The notes under the pieces are model-generated. The model saw only the letters and a list, made by a program, of their open reading frames with translations, searched no databases and had not been told where the DNA came from. This document shows positions 53,831-61,835 of a DNA stretch of 64,000 bases, piece after piece (within the stretch, counting starts at the first letter, position 1; every line of letters starts with the position of its first letter). The DNA lies in NCBI RefSeq assembly GCF_030553055.1, contig NZ_CP130713.1:1922001-1986000 (forward strand), given 5' to 3'. A program made the translations under genes and the position numbers. This stretch comes from Streptomyces sp. XD-27. Lineage in GTDB: Bacteria > Actinomycetota > Actinomycetes > Streptomycetales > Streptomycetaceae.

Positions 53831-53850
53831 AGCTGTACTTCGACATCTAA
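53831..53850 (+). repeat. attR: second copy of the glnA 3' end
   Basis: Exact 20-mer copy of the last glnA bases including TAA, followed by the displaced glnA terminator. No coding frame of glnA precedes it. Confidence 0.92.
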
Positions 53851-53864
53851 GCCGCGGATTCTGT

Positions 53865-53903
53865 GCGAAGGCCGCCACTCTGCTCCGGGGTGGCGGCCTT
53901 CGC
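53865..53903 (+). terminator. Original glnA terminator, displaced by the element
   Basis: GCGAAGGCCGCCAC (53865-53878) pairs perfectly with GTGGCGGCCTTCGC (53890-53903). Without the element it would lie 14 bases past the glnA stop. Confidence 0.85.
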
Positions 53904-53935
53904 CGTGAGGACTCCGTTACGGGAAGCAAGCGAAG

Positions 53936-54898
53936 CTACGCCGCGGGCGGCTCGGAGATGCGCCAGGTGATGCGGAACCGCTGGTCCGGCGGAAGCCCGA
54001 ATCTGCCCACCGGGCCAATCTCCTTGATGAGATAGCCGAAGATCTGGTGGTGGGCTTCCTCGGAGAGTTCGTGCCAGGTCTCCGGGGTCGCGGTCATGAT
54101 CTCCCGCATCAACGACGCGTCCGATTCGGCGCGCAGCATCTCGATGCGGTCCTCACGGTCCATGGTCTCGTCGGCGTGCATGGCGCTGATCGACCGCTGG
54201 AGGAGGTTCGGCTCGACCGCCAGGCGCCGGAGGATCCGGTCGCAGCCGTAACGGAAGGCCGTATGCGCATCGACCGCCGCCTGGTCCGGGTAGTGATAGC
54301 CGTAGGGGCTGCCTTGCTCGGCACCGAGGTAGTCGCCCTTCAAGGTCCGCAGGAGGGCGCGCAGAGCGAGCTCGGCACCGTGCTCCTCGATGAGGCGGAC
54401 ACCGACCTGTACCCATTCGTCCTCCGAGACCACCGGCTCGTGCGGCACCGCGAGCGAGGGATCGATCTCGATGGCGTTGAACGGGTTGATCATCATGCCG
54501 AGGACCGCCTCGGCGGACCACTGCCCGTCGTCCGGGCCCCAGCCCTGCGACAGGGCCAGTTCCCGGGCCGACTTCATGCCGCCCGGTTCTCCCTCCCCCA
54601 CCGCACGCCACAGGGGCAGGAACCGCGCCACCTCGGCCGTCGGGTCCCGGGGCGGATCGACGCAGGCGGCGGCGAGTACCGCCACGATCGACTGCACGGT
54701 CGGCCAGCGCGGGACGACCAGGCCCTTGAGGGTCGTACGGACTCCCTCGTGGCTGACGGCTGCCGGGTGGTCGCCCTCGGCGATCAGAGCGCTCACCTTC
54801 CGCATGCCGGGGCGGCCGGCTGCCCGGTGGAGCTCTTCCAGGGCGCGTACCAGTTCCTGGTGGGCTTCGTTCGGAGGAGGGGCGGTGTCGGTGGTCAC
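53936..54898 (-). CDS. Uncharacterised helical regulator-like protein
   Basis: A 320-residue soluble protein. The first 100 residues (LVRALEELHRAAGRPGMRKV, SHEGVRTTLKGLVVPRWPTV, TAEVARFLPLWRAV) match the HTH-like module at the N-terminus of many Streptomyces regulators. The rest is acidic and helical (MMINPFNAIEIDPSLAVP, YHYPDQAAVDAHTAFRYGCD) with no recognised domain. GTG at 54898 is chosen; ATG at 54988 would overlap the divergent gene. It is convergent with glnA beyond the terminator, so it belongs to the flanking chromosome. Confidence 0.75.
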   Translation of the reverse strand: MTTDTAPPPNEAHQELVRALEELHRAAGRPGMRKVSALIAEGDHPAAVSHEGVRTTLKGLVVPRWPTVQSIVAVLAAACVDPPRDPTAEVARFLPLWRAVGEGEPGGMKSARELALSQGWGPDDGQWSAEAVLGMMINPFNAIEIDPSLAVPHEPVVSEDEWVQVGVRLIEEHGAELALRALLRTLKGDYLGAEQGSPYGYHYPDQAAVDAHTAFRYGCDRILRRLAVEPNLLQRSISAMHADETMDREDRIEMLRAESDASLMREIMTATPETWHELSEEAHHQIFGYLIKEIGPVGRFGLPPDQRFRITWRISEPPAA

Positions 54899-55112
54899 GG
54901 AACGGCGGATCCCTTCGGCCTTCGTGCGGCGGTCCGGATGACCGTCAGATAGCGCCAAGAGCGTAGAGCTTGCAGGCCAGGTGGCCACATGTCAGATTGC
55001 GCCAAGTTCTCTGTCCTGGGCGTCAAACGACGACAAGCAGTCGGAGACGGGCCGGAGCATGGAGTCAGCGCCGCGAGCGAACCGGCGCCGTCTTCCGAGG
55101 AGTTGCCCGCCC

Positions 55113-56525
55113 GTGCACATCCCTGACTATGCCCGTGCCATGATCCGGTCCGCGCTGCCGACCGTCCCCACCTCCCGGCAGGTGGGGGCGCTGGACTGCT
55201 GCCTCTGCGGCAAGCCTTTCGGGGATCGGCTGCCCGTACCACTCGGGCCGACACCGACGTCCGGGCTGTTCGGATGCCGCCCCTGTCTGACCCGGTTGGT
55301 CACCCGGGCGCGGCGGGCCCGCGACGCCGCTCTGGCCCAGGACGCCGAACGGGCCCGAGCGGAGTCCGCGGCCTGGCTGCCGGTGCGTGAGCGGCATCTC
55401 GCCCGGCTCGAGAGCGTGCGGCAGGCCGCGGAGGCCGTGGCCGGGCTGGCACGGGACGGTGACAGCGAGGCACTACGGGTCGCCTGGCTACTGGTTTCAC
55501 TGGAATCGGCGTACACCTGGGTCCCGGACGCACCTGAGCCGCCTGCCTCTGTGGATCGCGAGGACTCGGAGCTGAGGGACGAGGCTTTCCGGCTCGACCT
55601 GGCCATGATTACGGCGCGCGAGGCGGTGGCAGAGCGGCTCGCCTACCACTTGATCAACGAGGTGCAGCCTGAAGAGCCGGAGATGTGCGAGGAGTTCGAG
55701 TGCCCGGAAGGCTGCTCGGGACGCCATGACTCCTCGCATATCGACTGCGGACCGGACGCCGTGTTCGACGATCTGGCGGAACACGGAATCACCGTGGAGA
55801 AGCCGCAGCCCGAATCCCTGTCACCTCGGTTCGCGTCTCTCCTGGGGAAGACCGAGGCCGAGGAGAAGCGCCCGCCGCTTGCGAACATTGAGGAGCAGGC
55901 CACCGCTGTCCTGGCGCACTACGGCATCGACACAGACGACACCGACGTCCTGGTGAGCGCGGCGGCGGTCGGTCTGGTCGCCGACGCCTGGCGCGAGGGG
56001 CCGCTGGACGTGATCCACGCGGCCGACGACGGGCCGAGCCAGGGGGAGATCTTCGCGCAGAGCGTCGATCTGTACCGCAGGGCCCGGGCAGCACTGGTGG
56101 CGGCGCGGGACGACGGGCCCGAGGTGCTGCTTGCGTTCGTGGCTGTCGCCTCGGACGTGGACCTTCCATGGGCCGGCGGCTCACGCTTCGCGCTGCGGAA
56201 GGTGTCCGAATCGGTGGCCGAGTTCGTCCAGCACGTCGATGACCGGGTCTGGTTCACCGCAGAGGTGATGCGTGAACAGGGCTGGCGCTCGGGGCTGCTG
56301 CACAGAGCCGCTTCGGCCGCGTTCAAGGCTCCCACCCACTTCGGCATGCCAGGCTGGCCCGGCGCGGTCGCCTCGGCAATGGAGCGTCTCGCCACGCTGG
56401 ACCGGTCAGGCGCACCCGAGGCGCTGACCGACCTCGCGGCGGTGGAGGCCGCGTTGCTCGAAGCACCCGACCAACTGGGGGCGGATGCCCTCGACTGGAT
56501 TTCCCGCCAGGCACTATTCGGCTAG
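55113..56525 (+). CDS. Uncharacterised protein with zinc-ribbon-like N-terminus
   Basis: About 470 residues. Four cysteines in two pairs (LDCCLCGKPFGD and FGCRPCLTRL) form a probable zinc ribbon near residues 25-60, followed by a coiled coil (RARRARDAALAQDAERARAE). A second Cys cluster (MCEEFECPEGCSGRH) lies near residue 195. The C-terminal half is helical (VDLYRRARAALVAARDDGPE). No known family is recognised. GTG at 55113 has GAGGAG upstream; ATG at 55059 or 54981 would lengthen it. It is divergent from the regulator-like gene and may be paired with it. Confidence 0.75.
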   Translation: MHIPDYARAMIRSALPTVPTSRQVGALDCCLCGKPFGDRLPVPLGPTPTSGLFGCRPCLTRLVTRARRARDAALAQDAERARAESAAWLPVRERHLARLESVRQAAEAVAGLARDGDSEALRVAWLLVSLESAYTWVPDAPEPPASVDREDSELRDEAFRLDLAMITAREAVAERLAYHLINEVQPEEPEMCEEFECPEGCSGRHDSSHIDCGPDAVFDDLAEHGITVEKPQPESLSPRFASLLGKTEAEEKRPPLANIEEQATAVLAHYGIDTDDTDVLVSAAAVGLVADAWREGPLDVIHAADDGPSQGEIFAQSVDLYRRARAALVAARDDGPEVLLAFVAVASDVDLPWAGGSRFALRKVSESVAEFVQHVDDRVWFTAEVMREQGWRSGLLHRAASAAFKAPTHFGMPGWPGAVASAMERLATLDRSGAPEALTDLAAVEAALLEAPDQLGADALDWISRQALFG

Positions 56526-56759
56526 CGCGCCACCCGGCCCGCCTGTCCGCTGACAGGCCTGAGTCGGGGAAACCCTCGCACCGGGGAATGCCCTCGATGC
56601 ATCCGGCTCGCGGAGAGTCGGCGGGCGGCATTTTCCTACGGGCCCCGGCACCCGAGGACGCCGCACATGGGCGTGGTTCGCCCAACTCCGCACACTGGCA
56701 TCAGTGGTTCACCAGGTATATGACCTGAAGTGCCAGCCGGGGTGGCGCGAGGTGTCGAC

Positions 56760-56921
56760 ATGCCCACAAGTAATGACCAAGCCCTGGCCCACGCCCGTAT
56801 GCAGTTCTTGAGCGACCACAGGCAAGCCGCTTTCGGCGCCGTTTCACGTGACGGCACGCTCGGACTGGACATCTCCGCGCGGCGCGCCCCGGCCCGGCAG
56901 AAGGCGGAGGCCACGCGATGA
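56760..56921 (+). CDS. Small protein, coupled to the next gene
   Basis: A 53-residue protein, MPTSNDQALAHARMQFLSDH and GLDISARRAPARQKAEATR, with GAGGTG before the ATG. Its TGA overlaps the ATG of the next gene. No domain is recognised. The paired arrangement and good binding site support it; composition alone does not. Confidence 0.6.
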   Translation: MPTSNDQALAHARMQFLSDHRQAAFGAVSRDGTLGLDISARRAPARQKAEATR

Positions 56922-57184
56922 AGTGGGACGATGTAACCCTGATCATCCTCGCCGCGTTCGGCTGCGTCACGCTACTGCTGACGCAGATCAGCGAGGTGCT
57001 GTCGAGGCTGCCACAGATCATCCGCGCGTGGCGGCAGGTACGGCAGGAACTGAGCGGTGGTACCGGCTCTGGCTCTCCGGACCACTCGGCGGGCACCACC
57101 AGCCCGGGCACACCCGCGGTCAACTCCAGCGATGCGGGAGGCCATACACCCGGAGAGCCCGAAGCAGGGCGAGGCGAGAGCTGA
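56918..57184 (+). CDS. Small single-pass membrane protein
   Basis: An 88-residue protein with one N-terminal transmembrane helix (DVTLIILAAFGCVTLLLTQI) and a basic amphipathic segment (LSRLPQIIRAWRQVRQEL), then a Gly/Ser/Pro/Thr-rich tail. It is coupled to the preceding small gene by ATGA. The size pattern resembles actinomycete small membrane proteins of unknown role; a toxin-like or scaffold role cannot be decided. A very strong terminator follows. Confidence 0.65.
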   Translation: MKWDDVTLIILAAFGCVTLLLTQISEVLSRLPQIIRAWRQVRQELSGGTGSGSPDHSAGTTSPGTPAVNSSDAGGHTPGEPEAGRGES

Positions 57185-57191
57185 TCCGGTG

Positions 57192-57243
57192 GGCCGTCGG
57201 CCGTGCCCTTCCCGCACTGGAAGGGCACGGCCGACGGCCGTTT
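57192..57243. terminator. Strong bidirectional terminator
   Basis: A perfect 21-bp stem (57192-57212 against 57219-57239) with a 6-base CGCACT loop is followed by GTTTTG. It lies between the convergent small membrane protein and permease genes. Confidence 0.9.
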
Positions 57244-57291
57244 TGTGGGTGCGGTCGCCATGCGGGACCGCCTGTGTTGAGCGCAGCGAGG

Positions 57292-58023
57292 TCACAGGCT
57301 CCACAGGCCCTTGGCCATCGTGGTGAGGCCGCCGGCCAGGGCGAGCGAGAGGAGGAGCAGTCGGGCCGTCTTCTCCGGGATGCGCTCCGCGAGTGCCTTC
57401 CCCATGGCGGCGCCCACCGCCATGCCGGCTACGGCCGGTGCCCAGACGGAGCCGCCGAGTCGGGGGACGCCGTGGGTGGCGACGGAGAACGCGTTGACCA
57501 TGACTCCGTAGAATTGGGCATTTGGTACGAATTCCCGCACCGTCCAACCCGCGTTCACCGCGTACAAGGAGACCGGCGGACCGCCCACCCCGGCCGATGA
57601 GTTCATGAAGCCGCCCACGGCCCCCGCGGTCAGGGCTCCTTTGGCGCCGCGCAGGGCGGGCACCTGGGCGCCGCGCATCACCAGCAGGACGGCCGCGGTC
57701 ACCAGGGCGCCCATCCCGGCCAGGAGTACGGGTTCCGGCAGTCGGGTGGCCACCCACGTGCCGGCGGGGACGGTGCACGCGGACGCGAGGACCAGTGGGA
57801 CCATCGCCCTGGGGCGGACCCGACGCCAGCCGCCCGCGAGCCCGACCACGCTGATGGCTCCGGCCCCGCAGTTGGCGAGCACCACGCCCTCGGTCGGGCC
57901 GAGCACGAGGACGAGGGCGGGTACCGCGATGAGCGCGAACCCCATCCCCGTCAGCCACTGCACCGACGCGCCCATCATGATGATGCCGCCCAGCAGCAGT
58001 TCGGCCGCCCAACCGCTCGCCAC
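57292..58023 (-). CDS. TauE/SafE (TSUP) family permease
   Basis: A 243-residue membrane protein with seven to eight helices and the duplicated TSUP half-motifs: LLLGGIIMMGASVQWLTGMGF and VLGPTEGVVLANCGAG in the first half, AGAVGGFMNSSAGVGGPPVS and PNAQFYGVMVNAFSV in the second. The family exports sulfite, sulfoacetate or similar anions; the substrate here is unknown. GTG at 58023 has AAGGAG six bases upstream, which decides the start against longer readings. Confidence 0.92.
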   Translation of the reverse strand: MASGWAAELLLGGIIMMGASVQWLTGMGFALIAVPALVLVLGPTEGVVLANCGAGAISVVGLAGGWRRVRPRAMVPLVLASACTVPAGTWVATRLPEPVLLAGMGALVTAAVLLVMRGAQVPALRGAKGALTAGAVGGFMNSSAGVGGPPVSLYAVNAGWTVREFVPNAQFYGVMVNAFSVATHGVPRLGGSVWAPAVAGMAVGAAMGKALAERIPEKTARLLLLSLALAGGLTTMAKGLWSL

Positions 58024-58104
58024 AGACAGCTCCTTGGGGGTTGTCCTCCTGAGTGATCTCGCACATCCTCCACACGGCGAGCGGGGTTCATCAATGATGG
58101 CGGT

Positions 58105-58665
58105 ATGACCAGACCACACGGACGAGCTGACGAGGCGGACCAGGCGGGCGTGCGGCGGTTGGTGCTGCTGCGGCACGCCAAGTCGGCGTGGCCCGACGGA
58201 GTGGCGGACCGGGACCGGCCACTGGCGCCGCGTGGTCGGCGGGACGCCCCGGCGGCCGGGCGGTGGCTGCGCGACGCCGGCCGCGTACCGGATCTCGCCA
58301 TCTGCTCCACGGCCCGCCGCGCCCGCGAGACCTGGGAGCTCGCCGCCGCCGCACTCAGCACCGCCGCCCCGCCGGTCAGCTATGAACCGCGGCTCTACGC
58401 GACTACCGCCCCGGCCCTGATCGACGTCGTACGCGAGACCCCGGCCGCCCTCGGGACGCTGCTGCTGATCGGCCACAACCCCGGCATGCAGGAACTGACG
58501 CTGCGGCTCGCCCGCGATGCGGTGGGTGACGCCCTGGAGCGGGCCGCGGCGAAGTTCCCCACGGCCGCCGTCGCGGTGCTGACGTGGCACGGAACGTGGT
58601 CGGAGCTCGCGCCGGGCGCCGCCCGGCTGGTGCGGTTCGCCGTACCGCGCGGCCCGAAGCCGTGA
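58105..58665 (+). CDS. SixA-like histidine phosphatase
   Basis: A 186-residue phosphatase of the histidine phosphatase superfamily. The catalytic LVLLRHAKSAWPDG, Arg in STARRARETWEL, and second His in LLIGHNPGMQELTLRLA are present. SixA-type enzymes remove phosphate from phosphohistidine in phosphorelay or PTS proteins; the partner is unknown. ATG at 58105. It is divergent from the permease, with an 81-base gap. Degenerate repeats of its own 3' end follow (58666-58760). Confidence 0.92.
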   Translation: MTRPHGRADEADQAGVRRLVLLRHAKSAWPDGVADRDRPLAPRGRRDAPAAGRWLRDAGRVPDLAICSTARRARETWELAAAALSTAAPPVSYEPRLYATTAPALIDVVRETPAALGTLLLIGHNPGMQELTLRLARDAVGDALERAAAKFPTAAVAVLTWHGTWSELAPGAARLVRFAVPRGPKP

Positions 58666-58802
58666 CCGCCGCCGCTTCCCGGGGGTCCGAAGCCCTGCCA
58701 GCCGCCGCTCTCTCTCCCCCCCGGGGCCGAAACCCAGGCGCACACGCCGCTTCCCCGGGACCGTAGGCGTGATCGCCGCCGGCTACGGCGCCGTCCCGTG
58801 GG

Positions 58803-59897
58803 TCACAGCCATCCGTTCCGTCGGAAGCAGCGGTGGAGGACGAGGCAGGCCAGCGCCGTGACGCCGAGGATGAGCGGATAGCCGTAGGTCCAGCGCAGCT
58901 CGGGCATGTGGTCGAAGTTCATGCCGTACACGCCGAAGACCATCGTGGGTACGGCCAGGATCGCCGCCCACGCCGTGATCTTGCGCATGTCCTCGTTCTG
59001 GGCGATGCTCACCTGCGCCAGCTGGGCCTGGAGTATCGAGTTCAGCAGCTCGTCGAAGGCGGCGATCTGCTCGGTGGCCTGGGTCAGGTGGTCGGCGACG
59101 TCCCGGAAGTACGTTCTGATCGCGGGCGCCACCGCCGGTATCGGCCGGGTGGCGAGCATCTGCAACGGCTGGTTCAGCGGGGCCACGGCCCGCTTCAGCT
59201 CCAGCAGTTCGCGCTTGAGCTGGTAGGTGCGGGCAGGGTCGGCGCCGCGCCGGCGGTCCGCCGCGAACACGTCCGCCTCGACCTGGTCGAGGTCGGACCG
59301 TACCGCGTCGGTGACTGTCAGATACCCGTCGACGACGTGGTCGGCGACCGCGTGCAGCACCGCGGACGGGCCCTTGGCCAGTTGTTCGGGTACGCCCTCC
59401 AGGTCCTCGCGCAGCGGTCCCAGGGAGCCGTGCCGACCGTGCCGTACGGTGATGACGAAGTCGCGGCCGGTGAAGACCATGATCTCGCCGGTGTCCACCA
59501 CCTCGCTGGTCGCGGTCAGCTCCTCGTGTTCGACGTAGCACACGGTCTTGAACACGGCGAACAGCGTGTCGCCGTACCGCTCCACCTTCGGCCGCTGGTG
59601 GGCGTGGACCGCCTCCTCGACGGCCAGCGGGTGCAGCCCGAAGAACTCGCTGATCCCCGCGAACTCCCGCTCGCTGGGCTCGTGCAGCCCCAGCCACACG
59701 AATCCGTCGCCGGTCTTCCGTACGTACTCGACCGCGTCCACCAGCGAGTCGCATCCGGCCTGTCGGACGCCGTCCCGGTACGTCACGCAGTTCACCACCG
59801 CGCTGCCCAGCGGGGACCGGGCGGGATGGCTCAGGTCCACGCGGCGGCGCGGAGCGGCCAGCCGCGCGACCTTCCGTAGGGTGCCGACCATCGACAT
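58803..59897 (-). CDS. corA: CorA family magnesium/cobalt channel
   Basis: A 364-residue CorA channel. A large acidic N-terminal cytoplasmic domain (FVWLGLHEPSEREFAGISEF, HPLAVEEAVHAHQRPKVERY) leads to the long stalk helix (RTYQLKRELLELKRAVAPLN). Two C-terminal transmembrane helices follow, with the selectivity motif VFGVYGMNFDHMPEL and a basic RRNGWL tail. AAGGAG is six bases before the ATG at 59897. A hairpin and tandem repeats lie just upstream. Confidence 0.95.
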   Translation of the reverse strand: MSMVGTLRKVARLAAPRRRVDLSHPARSPLGSAVVNCVTYRDGVRQAGCDSLVDAVEYVRKTGDGFVWLGLHEPSEREFAGISEFFGLHPLAVEEAVHAHQRPKVERYGDTLFAVFKTVCYVEHEELTATSEVVDTGEIMVFTGRDFVITVRHGRHGSLGPLREDLEGVPEQLAKGPSAVLHAVADHVVDGYLTVTDAVRSDLDQVEADVFAADRRRGADPARTYQLKRELLELKRAVAPLNQPLQMLATRPIPAVAPAIRTYFRDVADHLTQATEQIAAFDELLNSILQAQLAQVSIAQNEDMRKITAWAAILAVPTMVFGVYGMNFDHMPELRWTYGYPLILGVTALACLVLHRCFRRNGWL

Positions 59898-59936
59898 GCA
59901 GGGCTCCTTCGCAGGGGCCCGCCATTGTGCCAGGAC

Positions 59937-59973
59937 GGTGCGACACCGCGGCATGGCACCGCGGTGTCGCACC
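59937..59973. promoter_or_regulatory. Hairpin in the corA upstream region
   Basis: GGTGCGACACCGC (59937-59949) pairs perfectly with GCGGTGTCGCACC (59961-59973), 40 bases upstream of corA. It may end the upstream transcript or act in the corA leader. Confidence 0.5.
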
Positions 59974-59976
59974 GAA

Positions 59977-60064
59977 GGTGTGCCCGCTCGAGGCCGTACC
60001 CCCGGGGGTGTGCCCGCTCAAGACCGCACCCCCGGGGTGTGGCTGCTCGAGGCCGCACCCCGGG
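59977..60064. repeat. Three tandem units of about 30 bp between the dehydrogenase and corA
   Basis: Units at 59977-60006, 60007-60036 and 60037-60064 follow the pattern GGTGTGCCCGCTCGAGGCCG then a run of C and CCCGGG. The third is two bases shorter with several changes. Confidence 0.85.
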
Positions 60065-60083
60065 GTGTCGCTGCGCGGTGCGC

Positions 60084-60995
60084 TCAGCGCTTGTGCAGCA
60101 GCTCCACGACGCCCGCCATGTCCTCGTCGCCGTGGCCGTCGGCCACCCGCCGCTTCATCAGCGCGTACATCGGGGCGAACAGCTCGGCGCTGACGCCCTG
60201 GGCGCGGCTCACGTCGCCGATACTGTCGTTCGCGACCTGCATGGCAAGGTTGGAGCCGGTCGCGGAGTAGTCGCCGGAGTCGATCTGGGCGGCCATCTGC
60301 GGCAGCGACGCGCTCATGGCATGCAGCCACGGCACCAGCAGCGTCGTGGTGAACTCCTCGACGGGCCGGCCCGCCGAGCGCACCAGCGCCGCCGCGTGCA
60401 TGAAGCCGCCGAACATCCCGTACATCCCGGCCAGCAGCGAGAGGTCGTTCAGCGGCGCGAGACCCGCGTCCCCGCCGACGAAGACGCCGCGCCCGAAGGC
60501 GTCCAGCACCGGCTGGTGGGCCGTGAACGCCGCGCTGGAGCCGCTGTACAGCAGGACGGCCTCCGGCCCGCCGATCATGGCGGGAACAGCCATGATGCCG
60601 CCGTCGAGGTAGTCGGCGCCCAACGCCGCGACCCGCTCGGCCATGGCGCGGGCATCCTCGGGCGCCCCGTTGGTGAGATTGACGACGACGCGGCCCTTGA
60701 GCGCGTCACCGGCCTGCCGTTCCAGCAGGTCGGTGACCCCTGCGTAGTCGAGGACGCACACGATGACCAGGTCGGCGGCGGCCACCGCCGCGGCGACCGA
60801 CTCCGCCTGGCGTGCGCCGTGCTCCACCAGCCCGGCGGCCTTGGCGGGGGTGCGGTTCCAGACGGTCACCCGGTGGCCCCGCGCGAGCAGGGCGTCCGCC
60901 AGGGCCGTTCCCATGGCGCCCAGGCCGAGGACCGCTACGGACGCCACGACGCCGCCGGCGTCCGCATCCCGAGACGCCGCGGAGGTGGTGCTCAT
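60084..60995 (-). CDS. Imine-reductase-like NAD(P)-binding dehydrogenase
   Basis: A 303-residue enzyme of the beta-hydroxyacid dehydrogenase superfamily. Rossmann domain VAVLGLGAMGTALADALLAR and VTVWNRTPAKAAGLVEHGA, then YLDGGIMAVPAMIGGPEAVL, LYSGSSAAF, and the C-terminal MAAQIDSGDYSATGSNLAMQ. The last two motifs are typical of NADPH imine reductases of Streptomyces, with a catalytic Asp in IDSGDY. The natural substrate is unknown. ATG at 60995 with AGGGAG upstream. Confidence 0.88.
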   Translation of the reverse strand: MSTTSAASRDADAGGVVASVAVLGLGAMGTALADALLARGHRVTVWNRTPAKAAGLVEHGARQAESVAAAVAAADLVIVCVLDYAGVTDLLERQAGDALKGRVVVNLTNGAPEDARAMAERVAALGADYLDGGIMAVPAMIGGPEAVLLYSGSSAAFTAHQPVLDAFGRGVFVGGDAGLAPLNDLSLLAGMYGMFGGFMHAAALVRSAGRPVEEFTTTLLVPWLHAMSASLPQMAAQIDSGDYSATGSNLAMQVANDSIGDVSRAQGVSAELFAPMYALMKRRVADGHGDEDMAGVVELLHKR

Positions 60996-61196
60996 CTTCG
61001 ACTCCCTTGATCGACTGTTTCCTTGATCAGAGAGTCTTGGCGGGCGCGGGAGCGGCGACAAGTACGCACTTTTATGTGCGTAGGGCTATGTGCGCAGGGC
61101 TACGCGCGGGCTATGCGCGTAGGACGCCGACTCGTGTGCGTAGGCCGCCGTGCGCCTCCCCCGGCGGGGAGGCGCGGCCGGCGGCCTACTGAGGGT

Positions 61197-61676
61197 TCAG
61201 GTCGCGGTGGTGCGTGGTGTCTCCGTCCATGGCGCCGCGGCCCTGGTGCCGCGATTGCTCCTCAGCGCCAGGGTGGCCGCAGCCGCACCCAGCACGCACG
61301 TGACCGCGCCGGCGACGATGTTGCTCCAGATGACTCCGACGGTGGGGGATCCCAGGATGCCCCAGGGGGAGATGACCAGCCACAGGCCGATCGGGATCAG
61401 GGTCCAGCTCAGGCCGTACATGCGCTGCGGCGCCAGCGTCAGCCCCAGACCCAGCACGGCGACAGAGAGGCCGACGATCAGGTTGTGCCATCTCATGTCC
61501 GTGGTGCCCGCGAATCCCACCACATACGGGGAGGCCGCGAGATACACACCGGCGAGCAGCACCGGACCGTCCAGGAAGACGACATCCCTGCCACCGGTCA
61601 TCCGGGCGTACCGTTCCCGCATCTCGGAAACATCGGGATGGCCCGTAATATCACTGCGATGCGAGACGTCGGCCAT
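61197..61676 (-). CDS. SPW repeat membrane protein
   Basis: A 159-residue membrane protein with two SPW-type repeats, each a helix pair after an SP motif (LAASPYVVGFAG and LVISPWGILGSP). About four hydrophobic helices lie between residues 30 and 140 (LIVGLSVAVLGLGLTL, IVAGAVTCVLGAAAATLAL). Function is unknown. ATG at 61676 begins MADVSHRSDITGHPD. It is divergent from the LuxR gene. Confidence 0.9.
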   Translation of the reverse strand: MADVSHRSDITGHPDVSEMRERYARMTGGRDVVFLDGPVLLAGVYLAASPYVVGFAGTTDMRWHNLIVGLSVAVLGLGLTLAPQRMYGLSWTLIPIGLWLVISPWGILGSPTVGVIWSNIVAGAVTCVLGAAAATLALRSNRGTRAAAPWTETPRTTAT

Positions 61677-61835
61677 GCGACTCGCCTCCTTCGATCATGG
61701 AAGTCTGACCGTGCGATGCGATGAAGCACCGCCATGACCATTGTGCGCCTCGCCCGGGTTTATAGATAGATGTCCGATTGGATGGACTCCGTGCTGCGGG
61801 GAGGGCGCGCGTAAGGCACAGGGGGGCGATGACCT

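Larger units (their letters stand above)
34704..53850. mobile_element. 19.1-kb integrative mobilizable element in the 3' end of glnA
   Basis: The boundaries are two perfect copies of the same 20-mer, at 34704-34723 (last bases of glnA) and 53831-53850. Inside lie the recombination and mobility genes (integrase remnant, excisionase-like protein, DUF3631 ATPase, MobC, relaxase) and cargo (Ser/Thr kinase module, deformylase, glycosyltransferases, P-loop ATPase). Terminal inverted 13-mers and paired TGTGCACC sites mark both ends. There is no TraB/FtsK translocase or type IV secretion gene, so transfer would need a helper. The native glnA terminator resumes 14 bases beyond the right repeat. Confidence 0.92.

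Noticed and set aside
58666..58760. A further coding extension of the SixA-like gene
   Set aside because: The stretch repeats the gene's 3' end imperfectly but follows the stop codon, and the frames are not maintained.
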